23,507 nucleotides of DNA from Lachnospiraceae bacterium UBA7589 (GTDB taxonomy: Bacteria > Bacillota > Clostridia > Lachnospirales > Lachnospiraceae), in NCBI GenBank assembly GCA_002476495.1, contig DLKL01000003.1, positions 1 to 23,507 on the forward strand, written 5' to 3'. Every line of letters begins with the position of its first letter. The stretch's first letter is position 1. The position numbers and the translations under genes are program-made. The notes beneath the pieces are model-generated. The model was given only the letters and a program-made list of their open reading frames with translations. It did no database searches and was not told where the DNA came from. Below are positions 14,136-22,445 of the stretch, in pieces.

Positions 14136-16229
14136 ATGATTAAGTTTGGTAAATGGGTAGTGAAGCACAGGGTGATGATACTTATTATAAGTGTTTTGTT
14201 ACTTGTACCATCAGCCTTTGGTTACTTTAAAACAAGAATTAACTATGATATTCTGACATATCTGCCTAAGGACATTGAAACCATGAAGGGACAGGATATT
14301 ATGGTTGATGAATTTGGAACAGGCGCTTTTTCCATGTGTATTGTAGAGGGAATGAAGGAAAGTGATTTGTCCGGGATGAGGGAAAAAATGAAGGAGGTGG
14401 ATAATGTAAAGGATGTAATCTGGTATGACTCCTTTATGGATTTATCGGTACCTATTGATATGCTTCCCGATAATATTAAAAATGCGTTTGTAAATAAGGA
14501 TGCGGATTCTACGATAATGTTTGTACTGTTTCCTACCTCTATTTCTTCAGATGAAACAATGGAAGCAATAAAGGATTTAAAGTCGGTTATGGGCAAGCAA
14601 TGTTATTTATCGGGTATGTCTGCGGTTGTAACCGATATTAAAGATTTATCCGACAAGGAAACACCTATATATGTGCTTATAGCTGTACTTCTTGCCACAC
14701 TGGTGCTGGCAATTTCCATGGATTCGGCAATTATTCCTGTGTTTTTCCTGTTAAGCATCGGAATGGCAATAGTTTACAATCTGGGAAGCAACGTATTTAT
14801 GGGAGAAATATCCTACGTTACCCAGGCACTTACAGCAGTTTTACAGCTCGGAGTAACAATGGATTACTCCATATTCTTATGGCACAGCTATGAAGAAAAA
14901 CAGAGCGTGTATCCGGGAGACAAAAAGAGAGCAATGGCCCATGCGATTTCCAATACTATATCTTCGGTTGTAGGAAGCTCAATAACAACTGTGGCAGGCT
15001 TTGTGGCTCTTTGCTTTATGAGTTTTACTCTGGGCAAGGATCTGGGAATTGTAATGGCAAAGGGCGTTGTATTTGGTGTAATAGCCTGTGTAACAATACT
15101 TCCATCAATGATTCTTATATTTGACGGGATAATAGAAAAGACGAAGCATAAGGTACTTCTTCCGGATTTGAGCAAAATATCGGACTGGGTTGTAAAGCAT
15201 TTTTACATTTTTCTGATATTGTTTGTGATTATACTTATTCCTGCAATTTATGGCTATACACATACTGATGTATATTATGACCTGGCAGGAACGCTTCCTA
15301 AGGATCTGGACAGCAGCATTGCCAATTCAAAGCTTGACGAGGAGTATAACATGGGGGCAACCCACATGATTATTCTTGACAGAAACCTTGGAACTGCTGA
15401 TACCTGCAGCATGACAGATGAGATAAAGAAGGTTGATGGAGTTAAAGCAGTTCTTGGACTTGACAGTGTACTTGGAGAAGTGATTCCAAAGGAGCTGCTT
15501 CCTTCGGGAATCCTTGATGTGTTTGAACAGGGTAATTACAAGATGATGGTTGTCATGTCGGAATATGCAGTGGCTTCTGATGAGGTAAATAATCAATGTG
15601 AGGAGATTAATACTATAGTTAAGAATTACGATCAGTCAGGAATGCTTATCGGAGAGGCACCTTGTACAAAGGATCTTATTGAAATTACCGACAAGGATTT
15701 CAAGGTTGTAAGTGCAGTATCGATAGGAGTTATTCTTGTTATCATTGCTTTGGTTTTCAGATCTGTAACTCTTCCGTTTATATTGGTTATGGTTATTGAA
15801 TTTGCCATATTTATTAATATGGGTATTCCGGCATATACAGGAACTACACTTCCTTTTATCGCATCTATAGTAATAGGAACAATTCAGCTCGGAGCTACAG
15901 TAGATTATGCAATTCTTATGACAAACAAGTATAAGAGAGCCAGAAATCACGGAATGGATAAAAAAGATTCAATAGTAGAAGGACTCAAGGGCTCAATACA
16001 ATCAATTATAGTAAGTGCTCTAAGCTTTTTTGCGGCAACCTTTGGTGTAGGTATGTATTCAAATATAGATATGATCAGCTCACTTTGCAGCCTGATGGCA
16101 AGAGGAGCCATAATAAGCATGATAGTGGTAATATTTATACTGCCATCCATGTTTGTCATTTTCGATAAGATTATCATTAATACAAGTGCAGGCTTTAAGC
16201 CTGTGAAGCAGGACGCAGGAGCCAGGTAA
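14136..16229 (+). CDS. MMPL/RND-family transporter
   Basis: This 697-residue membrane protein has the two-fold RND/MMPL plan. Each half starts with one helix (about 12-30 and 354-373), then an extracytoplasmic loop (about 31-175 and 374-522), then a block of helices (about 177-330 and 524-678). The central helices carry the expected Asp-Tyr pair of the proton relay: GVTMDYSIFLWHSYEE (D243-Y244) and GATVDYAILMTNKYK (D590-Y591). MMPL proteins export lipids, peptides or drugs using the proton gradient. The loops are small compared with Gram-negative RND pumps, and there is no adaptor or outer-membrane partner, as expected for a Gram-positive cell. An AAGAAGTGAG site precedes the ATG. The heptad-repeat protein begins 21 bases after its stop. 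The substrate is unknown. Confidence 0.93.
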   Translation: MIKFGKWVVKHRVMILIISVLLLVPSAFGYFKTRINYDILTYLPKDIETMKGQDIMVDEFGTGAFSMCIVEGMKESDLSGMREKMKEVDNVKDVIWYDSFMDLSVPIDMLPDNIKNAFVNKDADSTIMFVLFPTSISSDETMEAIKDLKSVMGKQCYLSGMSAVVTDIKDLSDKETPIYVLIAVLLATLVLAISMDSAIIPVFFLLSIGMAIVYNLGSNVFMGEISYVTQALTAVLQLGVTMDYSIFLWHSYEEKQSVYPGDKKRAMAHAISNTISSVVGSSITTVAGFVALCFMSFTLGKDLGIVMAKGVVFGVIACVTILPSMILIFDGIIEKTKHKVLLPDLSKISDWVVKHFYIFLILFVIILIPAIYGYTHTDVYYDLAGTLPKDLDSSIANSKLDEEYNMGATHMIILDRNLGTADTCSMTDEIKKVDGVKAVLGLDSVLGEVIPKELLPSGILDVFEQGNYKMMVVMSEYAVASDEVNNQCEEINTIVKNYDQSGMLIGEAPCTKDLIEITDKDFKVVSAVSIGVILVIIALVFRSVTLPFILVMVIEFAIFINMGIPAYTGTTLPFIASIVIGTIQLGATVDYAILMTNKYKRARNHGMDKKDSIVEGLKGSIQSIIVSALSFFAATFGVGMYSNIDMISSLCSLMARGAIISMIVVIFILPSMFVIFDKIIINTSAGFKPVKQDAGAR

Positions 16230-16250
16230 TTTTTGAATGGAGGAATCGTT

Positions 16251-18260
16251 ATGAGTAAGAAAAATGGAAAAAAGGGAATAAAATATATAGTAGGTCTTTC
16301 AACTGCAGCCGTTACAATTGGTACACTTGGTGCCGGTGCTTATGCATATTCATCCAATGGGGGAGGCTGTGACCGGGACAAATATAATGTGGAAAATGTA
16401 TCAGCCGGGAATAATGTAGAACCTGTTTTGTCTGAGGAGGATATAGCAGAAAAGCTCAAAGGAGATGTTTCAATAGAGGAAAAGGACGTATATAAGGATG
16501 AAACAGTATATGTATTTTCTGATGCAAGCGGAAATACAAACAAGATTCTGGTAAGTGAACACCTTAAGAATGATGACAAAAAAGCAGAGCTTGTGGACAA
16601 AACCGATTTAAAGGATATCGTAAACCTTAAGGGTGAACATGATTTTACCCAGAAAGGGGATACAATAACCTGGCAGGCTGATGGAGAGGATATTTATTAT
16701 CAGGGAGTGTCAGAGAAGGAGCTTCCTGTAGATATAAAGGTTTCCTATTACCTTGACGGCAAGGAAATTTCTCCTGCAGAGCTGGCAGGAAAAAGCGGTA
16801 AGGTAAAAATCAGATTTGATTATTACAACAATGCTGTTACAGAAGACAAAATTAATGTGCCATTTGTAGCTGTTTCGGGAATGGTTCTGGGGGATAACTT
16901 TACTAACATAACAGTTACAAACGGAAAAACAATAGCACAGGGAGCATCCAATATTGTTATAGGCTATGGGATGCCCGGTATGAGTGAGAATCTTAACCTG
17001 AAGGAAGCCGATATGTCAGATGGATTTACAATACCTGAGTATTTTGAGGTAGAGGCGGATGTTACAGACTTCAGCCTTGATATGACAGCTACACTTGTTA
17101 TGAATGGTTCACAGATTAAACTGGGAAGTAACCTTGATATGTCACAGCTTGACAGTCTTATGGCTACCCTGGACGATGCAGGAGAACAGCTGGTATCCGG
17201 TGCGGATGCACTTAATGAGGGAATGACTTCCTTATACACCAATATGGGAGTGTTTAATCAGGGAGTGGGAAGCCTTAACACAGGAATAAGCTCTCTTTCC
17301 CAGGGAGCAGACAGCCTTGCTGCGGGAATTACAACATTGAATACCGGTGCCCAGGGACTGAATTCCGGCATTACAGCTCTTGATAAAGGACTTAATACTC
17401 CTATGACAGATGAAGAAAAAAAGGCAATAATTTCACAGACCCGGGGAGTAGTCGATGCAGAATTCACACAGGGTACAGATACCTACAATTACATTTATTC
17501 CCAGGCAGTTTCAAGCTTTAATGCTACTATGACCGATGCTAAAACAGTAGATGCCATTTATAAGGGACTCTATGACAATCTTTATGATACACTGTATGCG
17601 GCACAGGTTGCACAATATGCCCAGCAGTACAATAAAACCAATGAGGAAATAATTGCTGCATATGGGGCAACGATAGATGAAGGTATAAAAACGAAGCTGA
17701 ATTCCCTTGCAGCGGGTATCGCCCAGGGAATTGTTCAAAACGGCTCAGACAGTGTAGGAAAAAACGTAGTGGCAGCCTGTGAGATGGCAGCGGCGGATGC
17801 AGCCGGAAAAGCTGCTGTAACAGGTGCTGAAGGTGCAAAAAAGCAGATTGCAGCCCAGATAGAGGCAGTTCAGGATAATGGATATAGTCTTGTTACCGCT
17901 GCTTCGGCAGTAGCTACCGGAACAGATACACTTGCGTCATCAGTTCCGGCACTTACTAAAGGTATATCAGATTTGCTTTCGGGAGCGGGTACACTGGTCA
18001 ATGGTTCAAGTCAGCTGCTTTCAGGGGCAGGACAACTGTCAGAAGGTGCGGCGGCATTAAACGAAGGAGTGGCTCAGTTCAACGATGAAGCCATTCAGAC
18101 AATAATTAATGCCTACAATGGTGATATTAAGGCGATTACATCAAAATGGCAGGCTATTATGGAAGCAGCTACAGAATATGACACATATACCTGTTTAAAC
18201 GATGGAGATATGGGAGCAACAAAATTCATAATAAAAACAGAAGGAATTCAGGCAGAGTAA
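16251..18260 (+). CDS. Secreted/anchored LxxG heptad-repeat protein (YhgE/Pip-like lumenal type)
   Basis: The start is ATG 16251 (MSKKNGKKGIKY), 7 bases after GGAGG at 16239-16243; an in-frame TTG at 16233 would place this site inside the gene. The product is 669 residues. It begins with a basic signal-like segment and hydrophobic stretch ending AGAYAYS (about residue 34), with possible signal-peptidase cleavage after AYA. Residues about 85-285 form a beta-rich domain. Two blocks (about 313-381 and 547-609) contain L-x-x-G heptads such as LNTGISSLSQGADSLAAG, the pattern called xxxLxxG repeats and seen in the extracytoplasmic region of YhgE/Pip proteins. A helical region separates the blocks. 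There are no C-terminal membrane helices, unlike full-length YhgE. It is the partner of the MMPL exporter just upstream. A long coiled or helical rod that works with the exporter is inference. Confidence 0.82.
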   Translation: MSKKNGKKGIKYIVGLSTAAVTIGTLGAGAYAYSSNGGGCDRDKYNVENVSAGNNVEPVLSEEDIAEKLKGDVSIEEKDVYKDETVYVFSDASGNTNKILVSEHLKNDDKKAELVDKTDLKDIVNLKGEHDFTQKGDTITWQADGEDIYYQGVSEKELPVDIKVSYYLDGKEISPAELAGKSGKVKIRFDYYNNAVTEDKINVPFVAVSGMVLGDNFTNITVTNGKTIAQGASNIVIGYGMPGMSENLNLKEADMSDGFTIPEYFEVEADVTDFSLDMTATLVMNGSQIKLGSNLDMSQLDSLMATLDDAGEQLVSGADALNEGMTSLYTNMGVFNQGVGSLNTGISSLSQGADSLAAGITTLNTGAQGLNSGITALDKGLNTPMTDEEKKAIISQTRGVVDAEFTQGTDTYNYIYSQAVSSFNATMTDAKTVDAIYKGLYDNLYDTLYAAQVAQYAQQYNKTNEEIIAAYGATIDEGIKTKLNSLAAGIAQGIVQNGSDSVGKNVVAACEMAAADAAGKAAVTGAEGAKKQIAAQIEAVQDNGYSLVTAASAVATGTDTLASSVPALTKGISDLLSGAGTLVNGSSQLLSGAGQLSEGAAALNEGVAQFNDEAIQTIINAYNGDIKAITSKWQAIMEAATEYDTYTCLNDGDMGATKFIIKTEGIQAE

Positions 18261-18310
18261 TGCTGTATGGAAGCAGTTGACACTTATATGCCTATAAAGT
18301 AATAAAGAAG

Positions 18311-18361
18311 AACAAAGCAAGGGCAGCCGGAGGCTATACTTCCGGCTGCTCCTGCTTTGTT
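18311..18361 (+). terminator. Long hairpin terminator after the exporter pair
   Basis: The left arm (18311-18331) and right arm (18341-18361) are 21 bases each, running AACAAAGCA...GGGCAGCCGGA and TCCGGCTGCTCC...TGCTTTGTT. They pair with one A-C mismatch and one G-U, around a 9-base loop. The GC-rich upper stem is followed by CTTTGTT rather than a pure T run. It lies 50 bases after the stop codon. Confidence 0.82.
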
Positions 18362-18379
18362 GCATGGACAAAATCTACC

Positions 18380-18408
18380 TTGTTAAAAAGTAACATCTGT
18401 GATACCAT
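18380..18408 (+). promoter_or_regulatory. Probable promoter of the METTL25-like methyltransferase gene
   Basis: TTGTTA (18380-18385), a 17-base spacer and TACCAT (18403-18408), with TGA directly before it as an extended -10. It follows the terminator ending at 18361 and precedes the start at 18483, which is where a new promoter is needed. The -10 box itself is only moderate. Confidence 0.5.
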
Positions 18409-18482
18409 GTACACATATAAAACAAAAAAAGGAAAACCTGCAGCTAAGCTGGAATAATTCATAAGTAAAAAGTGGAGAAATA

Positions 18483-19646
18483 ATGGAATATCAGATAAAA
18501 AGCGAAATTCAAAACTGTCTTAATGGCAATGTATTGAAGATTACAATAAGTAATCCCAAGGATAAGGACGGATTATACAAAAAAATAAGTATAAATCCAG
18601 TCCGCATAAAGAATGAATCAGCATATCAGATAACCTTATATACGGACAAGCAGTCCTTTCAAAAAAACGTGAAAAAGGAAGCTCTGCCAGTGGAGATATT
18701 GAGGTATTTTCCGGAGGAGTTTTTGCAAATTGGCATTAGCCTTGATGACACGGATATAGATTATAAAATTTCAAAAAAAGGCAAGCTGTTGAGTAACAGG
18801 AGAAAAAAGCCGGTTAAGATTGAAGTGCCGGATTTGCATGATTTAACACATAACAGAAGAAAAAAATACATTTTTCAGGAGGGAATGCTTATACCACCCC
18901 TGATTGACATGGGAGTATTTACAAAGGATGGCAAGGTAGTTAATTCCATGTATGACAAATTTAAACAGATAAACCGTTTTATAGAAATGCTGGATGATAT
19001 ACTTAAAAACTATAGCAGGGATGAAATCAGTATAATAGATTTTGGCTGCGGCAAATCATATCTCACGTTTCTCATATACTATTATCTGGTAGAGATTAAG
19101 GGGAAAAAGGCCGGCATAACAGGTCTGGATTTAAAAAAAGAAGTAATAGACAAATGCAATGAGACTGCACAAAAATATGGTTACAGTGGACTTAATTTCA
19201 AGCTTGGTGATATTAACGGCTACGAAACAGATATGGATGTAGATATGGTAGTTACATTGCATGCCTGTGATACAGCTACGGATTATGCACTCTACAATGC
19301 AGTGAGATGGAATGCTTCATACATAATGTCAGTTCCCTGTTGTCAGCATGAAATCAATAAAAGTATTAAAACCATGGAATTAGCACCCATGATGAAGTAC
19401 GGTATAGTAAAGGAGCGTATGGCTGCCCTTGCTACGGATGCATTGAGGGGAACTATGCTTGAATACAGAGGATATAAGGTTAATCTTATGGAATTTGTGG
19501 ATATGGCGCATTCACCTAAGAATATACTGATACGGGCTGTAAAGAGCAGTATTTCAAAGGAAAAGAAAGTGAATGCCCTTAAGGAGGCAGAGACTATGTG
19601 TTCTTTCCTTGGAATAGAGCCCACAATATACAGACTTCTAAGATAA
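18483..19646 (+). CDS. SAM-dependent methyltransferase, METTL25/RRNAD1-like (Methyltransf_32)
   Basis: This 387-residue protein has an N-terminal domain of about 120 residues with beta strands and a basic KLLSNRRKKPVK stretch, then a Rossmann methyltransferase domain. Motif I is IIDFGCGKSYLTFLIYY (184-200). The acidic end of strand 2 is TGLDLKKE (213-220). LHACDTATDYAL (259-270) and VPCCQHE (284-290) are hallmarks of the Methyltransf_32 group, which includes human METTL25/RRNAD1. The conserved Cys-Cys-Gln-His may take part in binding or structure. Members are often annotated only as SAM-dependent methyltransferase; the substrate, perhaps RNA, is not known. A GGAG site precedes the ATG. It stands alone between a terminator and the next gene, with 68 bases to the following ATG. 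Confidence 0.88.
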   Translation: MEYQIKSEIQNCLNGNVLKITISNPKDKDGLYKKISINPVRIKNESAYQITLYTDKQSFQKNVKKEALPVEILRYFPEEFLQIGISLDDTDIDYKISKKGKLLSNRRKKPVKIEVPDLHDLTHNRRKKYIFQEGMLIPPLIDMGVFTKDGKVVNSMYDKFKQINRFIEMLDDILKNYSRDEISIIDFGCGKSYLTFLIYYYLVEIKGKKAGITGLDLKKEVIDKCNETAQKYGYSGLNFKLGDINGYETDMDVDMVVTLHACDTATDYALYNAVRWNASYIMSVPCCQHEINKSIKTMELAPMMKYGIVKERMAALATDALRGTMLEYRGYKVNLMEFVDMAHSPKNILIRAVKSSISKEKKVNALKEAETMCSFLGIEPTIYRLLR

Positions 19647-19714
19647 TGCACATATCCTTGTCTGCCGGGAACGAGATATATACTAAATAAATTTATTTAC
19701 GAGGAGGATTTGTA

Positions 19715-20389
19715 ATGGAAAAGAAAAAGGGATACGCAGGAGGAATAGTAGGATTTATACTATTGACAATTTTTTGCTTTAGTATGTCTTTTGTGATGTT
19801 TGTGGGAGGAGATATGGATTATCTTCTTGGAAAGGATCCAAAAGATATAAATGAGATAGTACAGAGCTCATATCCACAAAAGGATGAATATGTAAAGCTT
19901 GACAGCTATCTTACTATTGGACAGTTTGCCCAGACAAAGCACAAGATTAACATGATAATACCGGCAGGAACAGAAAAGCATTATCTTGTTATGCTGGAGG
20001 ATGGGTCAGTAATAGCAGTTACGGTGAAAAACAAAAAGACTATCAAAAAATTAGACAAACAGATTGACAGCACATGGGAATATGTACAGGGTACTTCAAC
20101 TGAAATGCCGTCAATGCTGAAAATAGAAGGACAGCTCAGTACAATGGATTATAAGATAGAGGGCTTTTATAAGGATTATCTCAATGATATAGGATATAAC
20201 AATTCCATGGGAGACATTCATTATCTGAGTATTGACATGACAATGAACAGAGTGAAGGGCTGGGCATATGTAATCATTCCTTTTGCTTTGGGAGTTATAT
20301 TCCTTGTTTCTTCCATAGTAACAATAAGAAAAGCCCATAAAGCAAAAAAAGATGCAAAGGAAAATGATTTCCTGAATAATTACAAATAA
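19715..20389 (+). CDS. Two-TM membrane protein of unknown function (possibly DUF6709)
   Basis: This 224-residue protein has membrane helices at about 10-29 and 184-203, a central region of about 155 residues between them, and a basic KAHKAKKDAKE tail. Both termini are basic, so the central part should face outward. That part is beta-rich, with IPAGTEKHYLVMLEDGSVIAVTVKNKKTIKKLDKQ (about 90-124) and no catalytic motif I recognise. Layout and sequence recall small Lachnospiraceae membrane proteins labelled DUF6709, but I could not confirm this. A GAGGAGG site lies 9 bases upstream of the ATG. A weak TTGTCT...TATACT pair (19658-19684, 15-base spacer) may be its promoter. No terminator separates it from the S10 leader region. 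Confidence 0.75.
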   Translation: MEKKKGYAGGIVGFILLTIFCFSMSFVMFVGGDMDYLLGKDPKDINEIVQSSYPQKDEYVKLDSYLTIGQFAQTKHKINMIIPAGTEKHYLVMLEDGSVIAVTVKNKKTIKKLDKQIDSTWEYVQGTSTEMPSMLKIEGQLSTMDYKIEGFYKDYLNDIGYNNSMGDIHYLSIDMTMNRVKGWAYVIIPFALGVIFLVSSIVTIRKAHKAKKDAKENDFLNNYK

Positions 20390-20416
20390 CTTTTTTACAA
20401 AAATAATAAAAAAAGC

Positions 20417-20445
20417 TTGCATTCCCGGATGGTTTTGAGTATAAT
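20417..20445 (+). promoter_or_regulatory. S10 operon promoter
   Basis: TTGCAT (20417-20422), a 17-base spacer and a perfect TATAAT (20440-20445), preceded by an AT-rich tract (20390-20414) that could act as an UP element. It is expected to start transcription near 20452 and drive rpsJ and the genes beyond. Confidence 0.87.
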
Positions 20446-20451
20446 AACTTT

Positions 20452-20691
20452 TGCTGTGACATTGATAGCGTAGAAACGGAGGTTGTCACCTTATATTTCA
20501 GGTGGGTTTTTCGTGGAGCGAATGTCAATTAATAATAACTGGCGACAAGTCACTGTACTTAATAACCATCCGTCTTGGGACGGAGATGACGTGATTGTTT
20601 AAGAATGTTTAATTTTTGGACACACACGGGAAAGTTGTACAGTCACCGCTTGTCGTACTAATAAAAGTGCGAAAAGGAGGCGGCTTTTTTT
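20452..20691 (+). ncRNA. Structured 5' leader of the S10 operon
   Basis: About 240 bases separate the promoter from rpsJ. CGACAAG (20543-20549) pairs with CTTGTCG (20649-20655), and just inside it ACTGTAC (20552-20558) pairs with GTACAGT (20637-20643), giving a 14-bp interrupted helix that closes a 78-base domain. That domain contains a perfect hairpin, TCCGTC-TTGG-GACGGA (20569-20584). A smaller hairpin, CACCT/AGGTG (20487-20504), lies upstream and is followed by GGGTTTTT. The helix ends 20 bases before the rpsJ GGAGG site. Ribosomal operons are commonly autoregulated through such leaders, for example L4 on the S10 leader of E. coli; whether this one is a known Clostridia motif I cannot say. 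Pairing is read directly; regulation is inferred. Confidence 0.75.
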
Positions 20692-21003
20692 ATGGCAAGT
20701 CAAATTATGAGAATCACATTGAAGGCGTACGACTACAAGTTAATCGATCAGGCTGCAAAGCAGATTATCGATACTGTTAAGAGTACAGGAGCAAAGGTTA
20801 GCGGACCTGTTCCAATGCCAACAAAGGTTGAGAAGATCACAATCCTCAGAGCTGTTCATAAGTATAAGGATTCCAGAGAACAGTTCGAGCAGAGAACTCA
20901 CAAGAGACTCATTGATGTAATTGCACCCGGTCAGAAGACAATAGATGCTCTTCAGAAGATGGATATGTCAGCCGGTGTTTACATCGACGTTAAGATGAAG
21001 TAA
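20692..21003 (+). CDS. rpsJ: 30S ribosomal protein S10
   Basis: This 103-residue protein has the full S10 signature: MRITLKAYDYKLIDQAAKQI, GPVPMPTK and HKYKDSREQFEQRTHKRLID (about 56-75). It is a small-subunit head protein and, in other bacteria, also the NusE elongation factor. The AAAAGGAGG site is separated from the ATG by an 11-base GCGG-plus-T tract, which is longer than usual. It is the first gene of the S10 operon and sits behind the long leader. Codon use shifts from the upstream genes: Ile is mostly ATC/ATT with a single ATA, as expected for a highly expressed gene. Confidence 0.99.
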   Translation: MASQIMRITLKAYDYKLIDQAAKQIIDTVKSTGAKVSGPVPMPTKVEKITILRAVHKYKDSREQFEQRTHKRLIDVIAPGQKTIDALQKMDMSAGVYIDVKMK

Positions 21004-21029
21004 TTCATCACAAAACAAAGAATGCAGTA

Positions 21030-21101
21030 CCTAATTACACTTGATACAAGTGAATTTAGTATGATTGCAAATGCAATCCGCTGTGAATTAGAATTAGGAG
21101 G
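21030..21101 (+). promoter_or_regulatory. Structured rpsJ-rplC intergenic RNA with alternative pairing at the rplC ribosome binding site
   Basis: The 109-base gap holds two hairpins, CACTTG-ATA-CAAGTG (21038-21052) and GATTGC-AAAT-GCAATC (21063-21078). They are enclosed by CTAATT (21031-21036) pairing with AATTAG (21086-21091), so a three-way junction can form. AATTAG is directly repeated at 21092-21097. The second copy, read as AATTAGG (21092-21098), can instead pair with CCTAATT (21030-21036), and this covers the first bases of the AGGAGG site (21096-21101). Two exclusive states, site open or partly covered, are therefore possible. Confidence 0.6.
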
Positions 21102-21112
21102 AAAAAATTATT

Positions 21113-21796
21113 ATGAAGAAAGCGATTTTAGCTACTAAGGTCGGAATGACTCAAATCTTCAACGAAGACGGTGTTTTGACACCTGTAACAGTTTTACAGG
21201 CCGGACCATGTGTTGTAACTCAGGTAAAAACAGTTGATAATGACGGTTACGATGCAATTCAGGTTGGTTTTGGCGAAATGAAAGAAAGAGTAACTACTAA
21301 AGATGTTTCGGGCAAGAAAGTTATCAGAAATCCACATGGCGCTGGTAAGGCTCAGGCAGGTCACTTTAAGAAGGCTGGAACAACACCTAAGAAATTTGTG
21401 AGAGAATTCAGATTAGAGAATGTTGCTGATTACAATGCAGGCGACGAGATTAAGGCTGATATCTTTGCAGAGGGTGATAAGATTGATGTAACTGCTAAGT
21501 CAAAGGGTAAAGGATATGCTTCAGGTATCAAGAGATTTGGTATGAGAACAGGTCCTAAGACCCATGGTTCCAAGTACCATCGTCATGCAGGTTCCAATGG
21601 TTCTGCAACTACTCCGGGCAGAGTATTCAAAGGAAAGAAAATGCCTGGACATATGGGTAATGTGAGAGTTACTGTACAGAACCTTGAGGTTGTTAAGATA
21701 GATGTTGAAAACAATGTAATTTTGGTAAAGGGTGCCGTTCCTGGACCAAAGAAATCATTAGTAATGATTAAGGAAACAGTAAAAGTTGGTAAGTAA
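21113..21796 (+). CDS. rplC: 50S ribosomal protein L3
   Basis: This 227-residue protein, a little longer than the roughly 205-210 residues usual in bacteria, binds 23S rRNA early in large-subunit assembly. Recognised segments are AILATKVGMTQIFNEDG at the N-terminus, KGKGYASGIKRFGMRTGPKTHGSK with HRHAGSNGSATTPGRVFKGKKMPGHMG (about 139-190), and ILVKGAVPGPKKSLVMIKE near the end. The extra length lies mostly in the central region (about 55-95), GFGEMKERVTT through GHFKKAGTTPKKFVREF. An AGGAGG site lies 11 bases before the ATG and may be structured. rplD starts 28 bases after its stop. Confidence 0.99.
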   Translation: MKKAILATKVGMTQIFNEDGVLTPVTVLQAGPCVVTQVKTVDNDGYDAIQVGFGEMKERVTTKDVSGKKVIRNPHGAGKAQAGHFKKAGTTPKKFVREFRLENVADYNAGDEIKADIFAEGDKIDVTAKSKGKGYASGIKRFGMRTGPKTHGSKYHRHAGSNGSATTPGRVFKGKKMPGHMGNVRVTVQNLEVVKIDVENNVILVKGAVPGPKKSLVMIKETVKVGK

Positions 21797-21824
21797 GCCG
21801 CTTTTCAGGAAGGAGGAACAATAG

Positions 21825-22445
21825 ATGGCAACAGTAGCTGTTTATAACATCGAAGGAAAAGAAGTAGATAAGCTTGAGCTTAATGACAACGTATTCGGTG
21901 TAGAAATAAATGAACATTTAGTACACCTGGCTGTAGTGAGCCAGTTAGCAAATAGTCGTCAGGGAACACAGAGCGCAAAAACCCGTTCAGAAGTTTCAGG
22001 CGGCGGAAGAAAACCATGGAGACAGAAGGGAACAGGTCATGCAAGACAGGGTTCAACAAGAGCTCCTCAGTGGACAGGCGGTGGAGTTGTATTCGCTCCA
22101 AAGCCAAGAGATTATTCCATGAAGATGAATAAGAGAGAAAAACAGATAGCTATAAAGTCGGCTCTCACTTCAAAGGTAGCAGATTCAAAGCTTGTGGTTG
22201 TTGATGAATTCAAACTTGATGAGATTAAGACATCAAGATTCGCAGAGATTCTTAACAATCTTAAAGCACCTAAGGCATTGGTGGTAACTAAGGATAAGGA
22301 TGAGAAGGTTATTCTTTCAGCAAGAAACCTTCCGACAGTTAAGACTACAATGACTAATGGAATTAATGTATATGACATTCTTAAGTATGAGACTCTGGTT
22401 ATGACTAAGGATGCAGTAGCAGCAATTGAGGAGGTGTATGCATAA
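21825..22445 (+). CDS. rplD: 50S ribosomal protein L4
   Basis: This 206-residue protein has the expected globular part and the basic extended loop SGGGRKPWRQKGTGHARQGSTRAPQWTGGGVVFAPKPRDY (about 55-93), which lines the exit tunnel. In E. coli L4 represses its own operon through the S10 leader; whether it does so here is open. A strong GGAAGGAGG site precedes the ATG. Its TAA overlaps the rplW ATG by one base (TAATG at 22443-22447), so the two are probably coupled. Confidence 0.99.
   Translation: MATVAVYNIEGKEVDKLELNDNVFGVEINEHLVHLAVVSQLANSRQGTQSAKTRSEVSGGGRKPWRQKGTGHARQGSTRAPQWTGGGVVFAPKPRDYSMKMNKREKQIAIKSALTSKVADSKLVVVDEFKLDEIKTSRFAEILNNLKAPKALVVTKDKDEKVILSARNLPTVKTTMTNGINVYDILKYETLVMTKDAVAAIEEVYA

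Noticed and set aside
16233..16250. Upstream TTG start for the heptad-repeat protein
   Set aside because: The GGAGG site would lie inside the coding region; ATG 16251 has ideal spacing and is followed by a typical basic signal segment.
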